The position numbers were made by a program, and so were the translations under genes. From Porpolomopsis calyptriformis (lineage: Eukaryota; Basidiomycota; Agaricomycetes; Agaricales; Hygrophoraceae): 64,000 bases of DNA. The notes under the pieces were generated by a model. The model was not told the origin of the DNA, ran no database searches, and saw only the letters and a list, made by a program, of their open reading frames with translations. Shown here one piece after another: positions 47,188-58,075 of this stretch (the first letter of the stretch is position 1; each line of letters opens with the position of its first letter). The stretch covers positions 1,593,098 to 1,657,097 of the forward strand of contig OX621164.1 in NCBI GenBank assembly GCA_951640195.1, in the 5' to 3' direction.

Positions 47188-48822
47188 ATGGGCCCGACGG
47201 CGGCGACGCTGAAACCTGACAGAAATGGGTTCTCTCATTTCCTCCAACGCGCCTCGTCCAAGATGGCGAGGGACGCCGATGGCGCTGCGGGTCCGAAACC
47301 CACGGCGAAAGAGACGCGAGCCCGCCTCTCGCCTTCTCGTCCCCTCATGAACGTCTCTGCGAGATCACAGCCGCCTCCTCACCTTCCACATTCCGAAGAG
47401 CTTGCCCCTGTGACCCCCCCGCTGTCAGCTGTTCCTCCCACCACAAACCAGCCGGACTCGTTGGAGAAGGCCAAATCAACAAAAAAGGCCCGAAAGATAA
47501 GCAGAGTCTTCGGAGAAGTCCCTGTTCTCGAGCTCTCTCCATCGGAAGGGGATCAAAATGGCTTCGCGGGTTTTTGCGAAACGGAATACGTCCTCACGAA
47601 GCCATCGAGGTCACCTTTTGGGTTTTCAAATGGAAGACGATGCGTCCAGCCCAACGTGTCAAAGGAGGGTTTTCTTTTAGACGATACGCAAGCTGCCCCC
47701 CCAACGTCCTCTATCCTACCTCACGGAAGGGCATCTATAGACCCGAGACCTAGCTTGTGTTCTCCTAACGAGTCATTCACGAGCGGGGCGTGCACCTCAC
47801 TCGACAGCTCGCCTACGCAATCTCCTGGAGATGCAGACACTCCTTCCATCTCTTTCAGTCCCATCACACCTCCAGTTCATATACGCAAGGCGAGGCTCAC
47901 CAAACTTACGCGGTTTCTCGGTGAAAATATACCACTTCAACTTATCCCTCGGCCCAGCACTGCCGACGACAGCCTCCGTGCGCGGAGTGTCACGTTTGAG
48001 GGAGGAAACCATCGGAGATCAAGTTCCGAACTACCTTCCCTTGAATCATCTCTTTTGTCATCAGACGAAATGTCAGCCTCTTTGCTATCAGCAGGAAACG
48101 AAAACGTGAAAAGGAGTCGGTCGCTGAATCTGCGTGAAAGTGATGCAGATGCAGAGTCGATGATGAACATCCAAAAGACGTCCGACCTCAAACTCAACAG
48201 TGTGGAACGAACAACCGAACGAGGAAGGTTTATGAATGTGAAGCGGGCGCGGAAGATGACCCAGGTACTTTGTCCTGTTGTTGCATTAACTGGATCTAAC
48301 CGCTTCCCATCTGTTTGCTTTCCATAGCTGTTCGGACATGACCCACCGCCCGAGTTGTTCCAGATTACCTATGATATTCTTGAGCGTCCCCAGTCACCAA
48401 GGAACTCAAGCCGGGAGTCTATCGCCACCGTCACCGCAACCGACTCAATCTCGTCTCACATGAATCTACCGCCAATCGACCTCGACCTCGACCTCGACGC
48501 TAGCACAGATGCGCTCCCAATCTTACCGGAGATCCATCCATCTTCATTTCAAACACGACGCCGTCGCGCAGCCAAGCTTTCACGGTTCTTCGGCGTTGGA
48601 CTTCAAGATCTCTCTCCGTCGCTATCACCACCGGAAGTACACATTGCTAAACCACCGTCGCCTATCGACCAGCTGTTCATGAAACAGGATTCTATAACGG
48701 AGGTAGATATCGAGGTCAACAACCGAGGCCGATTTTGGGGTCTCGTGGATGGACGAAGCCATTTAAAGGAGGTAGATATGGTGGATGTCAGGGATAAATT
48801 GCGAAGACTGAGGGCTGCCTAG
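47188..48822 (+). CDS. Protein with four copies of a basic K-[ILM]-[ST]-R-F-G motif
   Basis: Start taken at 47188 (MGPTAATLKPDRNGFSHFLQ); an upstream in-frame ATG lies at 47095. One intron (48265–48327, 63 nt). The 523-residue protein is mostly disordered but contains four related segments: KKARKISRVFGEVPVLEL, RKARLTKLTRFLGENIPLQL, VKRARKMTQLFGHDPPPELF (split by the intron) and RRRRAAKLSRFFGVGLQDL. It ends GRFWGLVDGRSHL, EVDMVDVRDKLRRLRAA. I do not recognise a family. The repeated amphipathic basic motif could bind membranes, nucleic acid or a partner protein; that is speculation. Confidence 0.6.
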
Positions 48823-48890
48823 AGGTTTCATTTCCTGTGCATTTACGCCTAAACCATAATTAAATGTCATAGGTTCGAAACACGGGCACC

Positions 48891-49553
48891 TCATCTTCTC
48901 ATCAGCAGATATACAGGGTCACCTAAAACAATGCTTGTCATATGACGATGGGAGCCTGTCAGGGACATCAGAAGTCCTCCGAATGATGCATAAGCCGTCC
49001 TATCGTAAAAAAAAAAGGGGACGTTGAACAAGAGCGAAAAGCGGTAAAGTTTGAGGGTACATACACGATTTCTGTGGCTCCTCCATCGAACTTGTATACC
49101 TTACGGAACCATATGAATCACCGGCATAAACGAGAATAGTAACCATCGCACACCTTTCCGTACATCACATAGTCATAATCCTCTTCCAGGCCCCTCCTTC
49201 CCTTGCCATCCGGTCTCCAAATATTTCTTTCCTTGTCATCGGCATCCTCTGCGCCACCATCCGGGTCACCCGCGACCGCGGTTTCAGAACCACCTCTTGC
49301 GAGGGAAGATGCGAGCGCCAATGCAATATTTTGTTCTCTTTCGAGAGGCAACAACTCTACGTTAAAATCTAGTGTAAGATCCATATTATTGTTATTGGAA
49401 TGGGCGTAGAGCCGTGAGACTGGGGAGGTGTTAAGTGAAATGAAAGGTCGTAAATGGAGAGAACAAACCTCTGTCGAACTTTTTACCCTCCTTATCGATT
49501 GCATTAATAGTGAACATATCATCAAAGAGGATGTTGGACGCTGGCGTTGACAT
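48891..49553 (-). CDS. RPB8: RNA polymerase I/II/III shared subunit Rpb8
   Basis: Starts MSTPASNILFDDMFTINAID at 49553 and continues KEGKKFDR|VSRLYAHSNNNNMDLTL. Then come ALALASSLARGG, WRPDGKGRRGLEEDYDYVMY|GK, VYKFDGGATEIV, TAYASFGGLLMSLTGSHRHM and the end VLGDPVYLLMRR. All are landmarks of Rpb8 (RPABC3), a subunit common to the three nuclear RNA polymerases. Four exons with GT–AG introns near 49411–49467, 49104–49158 and 49006–49065. TGA at 48893–48891. It follows MMM1 on the same strand after 83 bp. An open frame runs in phase from inside MMM1 into this gene, but the start used here is the family start. Confidence 0.92.
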
Positions 49554-49636
49554 GATAGGCTTACATAATACTCTAGATTGTCTGTCTACAACATTGCTAT
49601 AATCTGCGACAGGAAAAGACGGAAAAAGGATCTCAG

Positions 49637-50695
49637 CTAATCGGGCTTCGGCTCTGTTAGCCCTGGCAAAGGGATCTTCCATATGGTCCTTGCCGCCAGA
49701 ATTCGGCGTACTTGGTGTTGTATCAGCTCATGCAGCTTTGGAACGTTGGCGAGTTTCGCTCGACTTCCTATCAGAGACGTGGACGCGAGATCCAAAGTGA
49801 AATCAGGTGATATGCTGATCGTTAGTGCGGGCGCTGGTGAGGCGAGGAATGGGGGCGTAATGGTTATCTGAAAAGGTGCTCAGAGAGAAGTCAACAGAAT
49901 CAAGAATTTTGCATACGGATGACGCGAATAAGGAGAGGGATATGGTTAATGATACAGGAAGACGGGCGAAAGAAGGCTTTGGGTAGTTGAAGAGGTACGA
50001 TGTCGATAGTGACAAAGAAACGGTATCGATATATTGCAGATCGAACGTGATTCGCTGGTGGGAGTTGCAAGGTCGTTAAGTTCGCGATTGGGAGATCGGC
50101 AAAGACTTACAGAGATCGCCTGAGATTTGGTGTCTCGAATAATGCATGCATTGGAAAGGCGCGGCGCGGATTTGCCTAGGTCAACGGAGTGTATCTTAAC
50201 ACGATTCTGTACAGACCATTGAGAAGTGCGTCTGTCGAGTGGCTGAACACGTACCAAAAAGCCAGGTGGTAGTATGAGATTGGCGTAATTTTCTATTTTC
50301 TGGCGCGCAATCTCATCTCCGTCGATTCCAGGTTTGTTATCTCGCAACTTTGAACGATAGGTTTCGGAAACCTCAAGATTCGATGAGCGGCCAGGAAGGG
50401 CTTCCGACACGAGACGCACGCTCACCTGATGGGCCAGTGTGTTAAACCATTCTGCTGATTCGGGCAACCTGTCGGAGGGTGCATCCTCTGTTTCATCCGG
50501 AAGAGTTCTCGGATTTCTCAGGGACGGATCACTGTCTACTCGTTGGTGAAACGACGATTTTTCGAATGGAGACCGGGTCGAGTCCAGGAAGAGATACTTG
50601 AGGATTACGACGAGGAGAACAAGGACGGAGAGTTGGCCAAGGATGAAACCCTGGGTGAAGGTAGGGTGGAACGATAGCACATAGCCACTTCCCAT
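49637..50695 (-). CDS. MMM1: ERMES subunit Mmm1 (SMP-LTD domain)
   Basis: Start at 50695: MGSGYVLSFHPTFTQGFILG, then one transmembrane helix (QLSVLVLLVVILKYLFL). The SMP domain is broken by introns: ESAEWFNTLAHQV, SKLRDNKPGIDGDEIARQKI, ENYANLILPPGF, KIHSVDLGKSAPRLSNA, FDLQYIDTVSLSLSTSYLFN, YPKPSFARLPVSLTISLSLF and SLIGSRAKLANVPKLHELIQ. It ends KIPLPGLTEPKPD. Mmm1 is the ER-anchored member of the ER–mitochondria encounter structure and transports phospholipids with Mdm12 and Mdm34. The frame stays open 246 bp upstream, but that would overlap the divergent neighbour. The two start codons are 67 bp apart. Confidence 0.93.
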
Positions 50696-50762
50696 ACCTT
50701 CTTGTCGCCGGTAGCCAATAGGCGATGTTTTTTGAGGAAGACGAAGAGGGCAGCGGTGCTTG
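50696..50762. promoter_or_regulatory. Bidirectional promoter region, MMM1/TTL-like
   Basis: Sixty-seven base pairs separate two divergent start codons. Transcription of either gene probably begins inside the other's 5' region. No named element recognised. Confidence 0.45.
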
Positions 50763-52274
50763 ATGAGCGTGATTTCCTCGCCATTCCCGGTAATGGCCAC
50801 CCACTCACCAAACGTCCTGGTCTCATGGCCCTCTGCTCCGCTCACCGAATCTCTCGTTCGAAAATCCCTGGAGGCTCTCAATCTGCCGTTATCGATAACC
50901 TCAATACCGAACGTATCCTTGCCTCTTCTCCAATGGTCCACCTACGACGCCCTCGATCACGGCTTGACACACTCTGACCCCGCCAACGTACTGATGTCTT
51001 CGTACACAATAAGGAAAGCCCTTATCCGCAAGCATTTTTTGTCCCGCTGTTTGCTTTCGTATTTCACCAAACACCCCCAGTCTGTACTCGCACAGGCCGT
51101 CCCTTGCACTTGGGATATCGATATTTGTTTTGCAGATGAACTTACCGAAATGTGGCAAGATGATTTGTGGCATTTGGGTCAGGAACTAGAGACCTCTGCT
51201 AAATGGTGGATTCTGAAGCCCGGAATGGCGGACAGAGGCATCGGCATAAGACTTTTCAACAGTAAACTCTCCCTTCAACAGGTGTTTGAGGACTTCGAGG
51301 ATGAATCCGACGAGGAGGCAAACCAAGACGAATTCGCTGTCGTTACCTCGCAATTAAGGCACTTCGTCATCCAGGTACTCCTCTCAACTTCTAACCTCAG
51401 TTCCGTTGTGATAACTTTTCCCAGGAATACCTATCGACTTTGTTGCTTGACCCAACACAGGCAGCAAGGAAAGACCCACTCTCCAACCAAGTTGATTCCT
51501 TGCAAGGCCACAAAGTTTGTTCCTGGGTATTCAGATCGGCTCTCAGTAACTGTGTCTCCCACAGTTCCATCTGCGTGCCTACTGTGTGTCCTCAGGCGCT
51601 TTAACAGTCTATCTTTACTCTCGAATACTTGCCCTGTTTGCCGCGGCTCCGTATTTCCCGCCAGACGACCATGGTCCAATCGATATGTCCCCCCATTTGA
51701 CTAATACTTCCCTGCGAACTGAACAAACAGAGGACGGCGTGCACTTGCTAGACGAGCTTATCGGTTGTCGAATTCTCTCATGCCCTCAAGTAAAAGACCA
51801 CTTGGAGATAAAAGCTGAAGATGTAGCGTCGATTGTGGACCAGATCGCAGACATTCTCGCAGATGTCTTCAGAGCGGCAGTTGGAATGCCCGTCCATTTC
51901 CAGGTAAATCCACTGCTGCGGCCTTCGTCTGCCCTGATTCTTCGAGGCAGCCGCTCCCGAATGCTTTTGAACTTTACGGCGTCGATTTCTTGGTGGTCCA
52001 TCTGCCATCCGTTGAATCTGGCGAACCCACTTCACGCTCGTTATTTCAAGTCAAGGTTCTTGAAATCAACGCGGAGCCTGCCATTGAACTGACAGGTCCA
52101 AGGCTAACCTGGATCTTGGAAGACCTTTTCGTCGCGATCGGGAAGGTATGCGTAGAGCCATTCCTTTCAAAGGGAAAGTCACAAAGTAAAGAGCGTGATT
52201 CGCGTTCGTGGCCCGTAGGCGAGACGCGTTTCGGCTTGCGGAAATGTTTGGAAACAAATGATAGTATATTATAA
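50763..52274 (+). CDS. Tubulin-tyrosine-ligase-like protein (Pby1-type)
   Basis: About 455 residues from four exons. Introns at about 51376–51424, 51511–51560 and 51904–51949 join IQ|EYLSTLLLDPTQAA, GHK|FHLRAYCVSSGAL and HFQ|PLPNAFELYGVDFL. Landmarks of the TTL ATP-grasp fold: SYTIRKALIRKHFL, WDIDICFADELTEMWQDDLW, WWILKPGMADRGIGIRLF, HLRAYCVS, LINEAP-like LEINAEPAIELTG. In yeast, Pby1 is a TTL-domain protein of P-bodies; the substrate in fungi is unclear. An alternative start is ATG 50793. It lies 102 bp upstream of the kinase gene on the same strand. Confidence 0.82.
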
Positions 52275-52376
52275 CGTCCGGATTGTCTCCACTTGATCCA
52301 CTCTATGGGCTCTTTACAGTAGATACACATATGATCGACACAAAGCCAAACAAGAGTTAATATCGTCCCAACCGCC

Positions 52377-53860
52377 ATGTCCGTCGCTGGATCCTCGACT
52401 GCTGATCCTTCGACTCCTTCGCGAAAACGCTCAAAGTGGGATGAAAATGATGGCAAAGATGTCGTCTCTACCCTTTCACGGCCCTTCCACAAACGACGAG
52501 GAAAATCAAAGGTCCTCGAGACAAACCCTGTTACTCCCCCCCGTCCTCATGTGTCCAGCCGTCCTTCTCACAGTGTTTTTGTGCCTCCACGAACGCGTCA
52601 TCCACCAATCCTCTCATCTCGTTCCGTCTACTGCTACGAACGTTTAAATCAGATCGAGGAAGGTTCTTATGGTATTGTTTTCAGAGCACGGGATAAACTT
52701 ACTGGCGACATCGTTGCATTGAAGAAGCTCAAGCTAGACGAAGAGAAACAAGGGTTTCCTATTACTGCACTCCGCGAAATTAACGCATTAATGTCGTGTC
52801 GACACGAGAATGTCGTTGGCGTCCGGGAGATCGTAGTTGGCGATACTTTGACACAGTATGTACCGATCTCCTAATTCGTTCCTCTCTCTCTGATGGGTGT
52901 TTTCGAAGGGTCTTTGTTGTTATGGATTTCATAGAGCACGATCTCAAGTCCCTTCTTACCCTCATGCCTTCCCCATTTTTGCAATCAGAAATTAAAACCC
53001 TTATGTTACAACTTCTCTCCGCTGTGGCTCACTGTCATTCGAACTGGATTCTCCATCGAGATTTGAAAACCAGCAATTTGCTCATGAATAACCGAGGGAC
53101 GATTAAGGTAGCCGACTTCGGCCTTGCCAGACGATACGGTGATCCTGTTGGTGTGGGGGGGATGACACAGCTCGTCGTAACGTTATGGTATCGGTAAGTG
53201 ATGGGTGCATCTACTTGGGACACGTCGTATAACAACGCCATCTTTCCAGCGCGCCAGAAATTCTTCTTGGTGCAAAGAAATATTCAACCGCAGTTGATAT
53301 GTGGTCCGTAGGGTGTATATTTGCCGAATTGCTTCTCAAGGAGCCACTTTTTCAAGCGAAGGGGGAAATCGAACTAGTGATGATGATATTCAAGCTGCTT
53401 GGACCACCAACAGACCAGTCTTGGCCAAATTATGCATCTCTTCCTCTCGCGAAGACTATCTCCTTCCCCTCACCACAGCCACCCCAATTCCGGCAGAGAT
53501 TTCCGTACATGACAGCTGCGGGGCTTGATCTATTGATGTCCTTACTGACATATGACCCGGAGAGGAGGATCAGTGCCGAAGAAGCTTTACAACATCCATA
53601 TTTTAGGTGATAACCCTTTTCGTTTGACCAGGGAAACGTTTAAATAACGATTTCCCCGAAAGTGAATCGCCCCTCCCGAAGCATCCCGATCTTTTTGGAT
53701 CGTTCCCTTCAGCCGCTGCCGGAGAAAAGTATGTATCTCGTCCTCGTTGTATCGTTTCTCTCGACTCAAGACAAACAGGAAGCGCAAACCTTTCGACAGC
53801 CCGTCGGCACCCATGCGGGCGGCTGACTACAAGCTCTTGACGGAATTTGACCTTCCATGA
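52377..53860 (+). CDS. Cyclin-dependent kinase, Cdk11 (PITSLRE) type
   Basis: A disordered basic N-terminus ([20 protein letters not shown]) precedes a full kinase domain. The Gly loop is [14 protein letters not shown] and the lysine lies in VALKKLKL. The C-helix signature is PITALREIN, a variant of PITSLRE. Also present are [13 protein letters not shown] in [12 protein letters not shown], and [34 protein letters not shown] and [14 protein letters not shown] follow. Short introns fall after TQ (GTATGT at 52857), WYR and YFR. After the kinase domain, [13 protein letters not shown] and a last exon ending LLTEFDLP follow. Cdk11-type kinases associate with L-type cyclins and act in transcription and pre-mRNA splicing. 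It converges with Rap1 with 81 bp between stops. Confidence 0.87.
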
Positions 53861-53941
53861 ACACTTTCCCATTACATATTATTAAGAGATAGATTTACCC
53901 GGGACTAAAGGGCGTAAACCACACGCAGAACCCCGAGGACG

Positions 53942-55815
53942 CTAATCTTTCTGGTCGTCATCTCTGAACTTCGACTGCAGCTCCTGTCTCATTTTCTGGA
54001 ATCGGGTTCTTGTACGTCCCATCTCGCCACATTTGTCGTAGAACTCTTGTACCTCCTCTGTGGTAAATCGGAATTCCTTGGCGATCTCCTTGATACTCTG
54101 GTCGATCACATGGACATTCGCGATTGCCTGGAGGGCTTGGATATTAAAGTCGATCGGAATGGCCTCAGTATGAGAGACTGCTTCTGATAAGTCCAGAGGA
54201 GATGGGGATATTAGTTCCCTGATACAACGACACTTAGAAGCTGTCTGTCGGGGCACTGTAGCGATAAACTCACATAGTCCTCTGTCGTTTAACCAAATCT
54301 TCCTCCTCTTTCTCGTCAGCCTTTCTCTTACCCCATTGCGGAGGAGCATCATTCCCAATCCTGACCGCCCATTCAGTGCCTTCGTCGGCGTCGTCCATTT
54401 CCTCCTCTGCTGGAATGTTGCTGATAGTGGAACGGTCCAGGGGACCATTGCTTGGAACATGTAGATGATCCACGGTCGAGTATATGCTGGCTATGCTAGA
54501 CATCTCCGGCATCCCTGGTACTCCCTGCATGCCCAACATGCCAACCATGGCCGTGAGACCTTCGTTCTTGTCATCCAATGCTCCGACGTATTCCTCATCA
54601 GTATTAGTTGGATCCATGTTTCTCGCACGTTTCTTTCTGTTTCTCTTCGTTTTCTCCTCAGGTTGACGGACGTAACCGTACTGTCCTTTCTCCCCTTGAG
54701 CAGGCCTTTTCTGTTCAACGATAGTGGCGATCAGGGCGTCCAGTCGGGCAGAGTTCTTCTTGTAGCGTTCTCGCCACGACTGCCATGTGTGTCGGCTCAC
54801 CCATGCGTATTCGGGATCCGCGGCCTGGAGTTGATTGAAATGAGAAGGGGCATAAGTAACATGGATGATGACTGACAAGATCGCAAAGCTGTTGGTAAAG
54901 CCTATTTCCGGTCCTGCCACCGGTTTCCTTATAAGGAATTTTTGCTGCAATCCAAGCACAGAGGTGTCCCTCGTCTTCATCGGTAAATTGCGTCCTTCTG
55001 TTGCCTACGAATCAGTAAAAACGTGAGAGCAGTGCAAGAAATATCCGTACTCCTCTCCGGGGCGTCTTCCTCCAGGATTCTTATACACCAATGGTGTGTA
55101 TACAATGGCACCTTTCTCCACACATTTCTTTACCCACAGATACGACTCGATGTACTTGTCGGGAATTCCTTGGTAGACCTTGACCAAATGCTGGAACACT
55201 TCTGTGTTTGGATCGGCGAGAATTACACGCGCCGACTGAGCTGAAGCGTGAGGATCGCCTCCGGAGTGCTAGATGATCGTTAAATTTGAAGAGAATACTA
55301 ACAGAAACAGGTGAACTCACCATAATGCGTTGGCTGAGGGCAGCCCGCGCATTGACATTTGCGATGCTGGGGTGGATATGCATTTTGATCGGCTCTCCGT
55401 TATGCACAAATATCTGCTTCAACAGCATCCCAGCAATCTTGCACGCCTCTACATAGGTGAACGGCACAAAATGCCTTTCCGGTCGGTCAGGGCTGGTCCA
55501 ACAAATTCGAAGCCGCTCTTCTTCTGGGGTGCCTGGTTGGACTAGAATGTAGCCCACTCGTGGAACCTTTGCCTCAACCCGTCCACCAAGAGACTAAGAT
55601 GCAACTCGTCAGTTCCACCGTACGCGTAGAGTGAAGGGTATGAAATAGCACGAACAGTGATCGTCTCGCAGAGTTCGGCTTGCAATTCCTGGGGTAGGTC
55701 TTTCTGTAAGAAAAACTTGACAGCAAAGCCATTGTTATCTTGAAAAATGGGCTGCAAAGTGACAAATAAGCAAGTAGTATAATTATCTGCACGCTTTACG
55801 AGGATACTGCACCAT
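53942..55815 (-). CDS. RAP1: Telomere-binding protein Rap1 (BRCT–Myb–C-terminal)
   Basis: About 530 residues. The tentative start is ATG at 55815–55813 followed directly by an intron. The frame then gives PIFQDNNGFAVKFFLQKDLP, a BRCT-like region (SLGGRVEAKVPRVGYILV; later KVYQGIPDKYIESYLWVKKC), and the Rap1-type Myb domain: RRTQFTDEDEGHLCAWIAAK, IPYKETGGRTGNRLYQQL, WVSRHTWQSWRERYKKN. A C-terminal helix bundle follows (IKEIAKEFRFTTEEVQEFYD). This order is that of fungal Rap1/TERF2IP. Rap1 protects telomeres and supports silencing; in most fungi outside budding yeast it is tethered by another telomere protein. First-exon choice and the intron near 54243 are the least certain parts. Confidence 0.83.
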
Positions 55816-55933
55816 TGAAGGTCTCAAACAGGATAGCTGGGAGGAGCCCAAGGATGGGGTTGGGGGTTAAAGTTTGGGAGATAAGGTTAGGTGTTGTTGT
55901 CACGTGTTTGGGGTTAAGTACATAAAGTAAATA

Positions 55934-57784
55934 CTACTCGCACTGAAGCACCTTCCCTGGGTTCATGATGCCTCGCGGATCGAATAGTTGCTTAATCTTT
56001 TTCATCCATGCTATATTGACTTCACTTTTTGAGTAAGAGAGAGCGGCAGTTTTCATGGCACCGATGCCGTGTTCTGCGGACACCGAGCCTTTGTGCGACG
56101 CTTAAAATGACGGGTGTAAGCTATTGGCGCACGATATTATCTGGCACACACGCACCAACAAGCTCGTACACAAATGGTTCCAGTGCGGCCTGGATTTCAG
56201 CAGTGTAGGCATCGGCAACCACATTTAGATGAAGATTGCCTGAAGGGACTTATCAACCAGGCGTCTCACGCGGGGGCGTAATGGCTCACCGTCACCAACG
56301 TGGCCGTATCCAATAACAAATTTGACAGCTCCTTCCCTCATGAGTCCTTTAGATGCAAGATGTTGTCGTGTCTGATCGACGACTTCTTTGAATGTCGAAA
56401 GTGGGACTGAAACGTCGTATTTGTATGCTTTTCCTTCCTTCGAAACCGCTTCAGTAATACCCTCGCGGAGCGCCCACAACGAGGAGAACTGAGCGGGTGA
56501 TTGGGAGAGAACACCTGTGTTGATGAGGGGCTTATCAGCCTCTAGCAAAGTCTCTAGTAGGTGGGTAATTTTCTGTATGATGGTTCCGGAGGCCGGTAAA
56601 TAGAGATTGAATCATCTGCAGAGAACTAAATGAACGTACTTCTTCATCATGGTCTCTGCGGCAGCCGCTGGTTTCCACAAGAACGAAGCACTCGGCCCCA
56701 GTAACGTCATCATCGTTCAAGGCGCGTCCCTGGCCATGTTTAATGGCTAGATCATATGCTGTTCGGTCCATAAATTCAAAGGCGGAGAGAATTTCTGATA
56801 ATTCTAGTTTAACCATCTTGTAGAGTGGTAGGATGTTCTCAAAGCGAGGAAGTGCCAATATGACGTTGTTTGATGCATGTGGCGCCGGTGGTGTGAGGAT
56901 GGAGACACCTGTTATGATGCCGAGAGTACCTTCTGCACCAATAAATAATTGTTTCAAGTCATAGCCTACGCACAAGAGTCATTCACCGAGAAGTGCAATG
57001 TAACAAGAAGGCTGACCAGTGTTGTCTTTGCGTAATGTTGACAGTTGGTCCAGCACCGTGCCATCAGGCAGCACCACTTCGAGTCCCAAGACAGAGCCAT
57101 GTAATGAGCCATAACGTAACAGACGCAAGCCTCCGGCATTGGTCGATACATTTCCGCCAATCTGGCAGCTTTCACAACAGTGTTAATGGAGGGGCTAGAG
57201 CCAGTGTGCATTGACTACCAACCTGCCTTTCGCCCCAAGATCAAGAGGCATGATGTGATGATGAAGACCGACATAGTCTATGAGAGATTGGAGAACACAG
57301 CCAGCATCTGCAACCAGGATTCCTGTACGCAGAATGGTTCAAGGGTGGCTCATGAACAAGTTGAATCACGATAACAACCAGATATTGGGTCGAATGACCG
57401 TACTTGGGTCATATTCGCGAGGCTTACAATGACTTCGTCGTTAAGGGGGACACTACCGCCAACCAGGCCAGTATTTCCGCCTTGAGGAACAATACCGATG
57501 TGTCGGTCCCAGCACCACTTTACAACTTCGCTGACCTCGCAGGTCGTTCGAGGTTTCAAGACTGTAGTCGCACGGCCACGATATTTTCCCATCCAGTCAT
57601 GATTGTATTGTAGAAGGTCATCGGGAGCAAGAGAACTGGGAGGCAAAGTTGACAATATAGACGTTGGCGCGAGAACTTTCGCAAAATGTGCGAGATCCTG
57701 TTCGGTAACACTGTTTAAGGTAGAGTGGTACCATCGACATGCCCGCAGACCCAGCCGCCGAGTAACGAAGGAAGATGAAAGCAT
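55934..57784 (-). CDS. FAD-linked D-lactate/D-2-hydroxyglutarate dehydrogenase, mitochondrial
   Basis: Begins [20 protein letters not shown], a likely mitochondrial presequence. The PCMH FAD-binding domain reads [20 protein letters not shown], with [37 protein letters not shown] and [20 protein letters not shown]. The C-terminal FAD-oxidase cap contains [14 protein letters not shown] and AEHGIGAMK, and the end is [15 protein letters not shown]. The His-rich GHVGDGNLHLN and EHGIGxxK motifs are the catalytic/metal site of the Dld2/D2HGDH family. It oxidises D-2-hydroxy acids in mitochondria. Substrate preference (D-lactate or D-2-hydroxyglutarate) cannot be read from the sequence. About six short introns. 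Confidence 0.87.
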
Positions 57785-58075
57785 GGTTCCAGCGCAGTTG
57801 AAAGTTCAGCAAGATACATGCATTCCCTAAAAGGAAATATGTACTCACGATCACGGGTAAACGGATTTTCTTACTGATGGGTCTTCGCCCGGCCGCAGGC
57901 GTTGCTCGATTCTTCTCCTGCTCTCTCCCACATCAATCCTCAAGACCGTTCAAACTCTCAAACGTGTTCAAGTAACATTTAGGATCTCATGTATATGTTG
58001 CATATTTCTTAGGCCTGCCACCTCTTACGTTTCTTTCGGTACAGCCAACTATCTTCAGCACTCCGTTCAACCTCG
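57785..58075. promoter_or_regulatory. Shared upstream region, dehydrogenase/CNH–GYF gene
   Basis: About 290 bp between divergent start codons, with no coding signal and no recognised element. It should hold both promoters. Confidence 0.4.

Noticed and set aside
50696..50941. N-terminal extension of MMM1 (82 residues)
   Set aside because: The extension overlaps the divergent TTL-like gene and lacks family similarity; Mmm1 proteins begin close to the FHPTFTQG segment.
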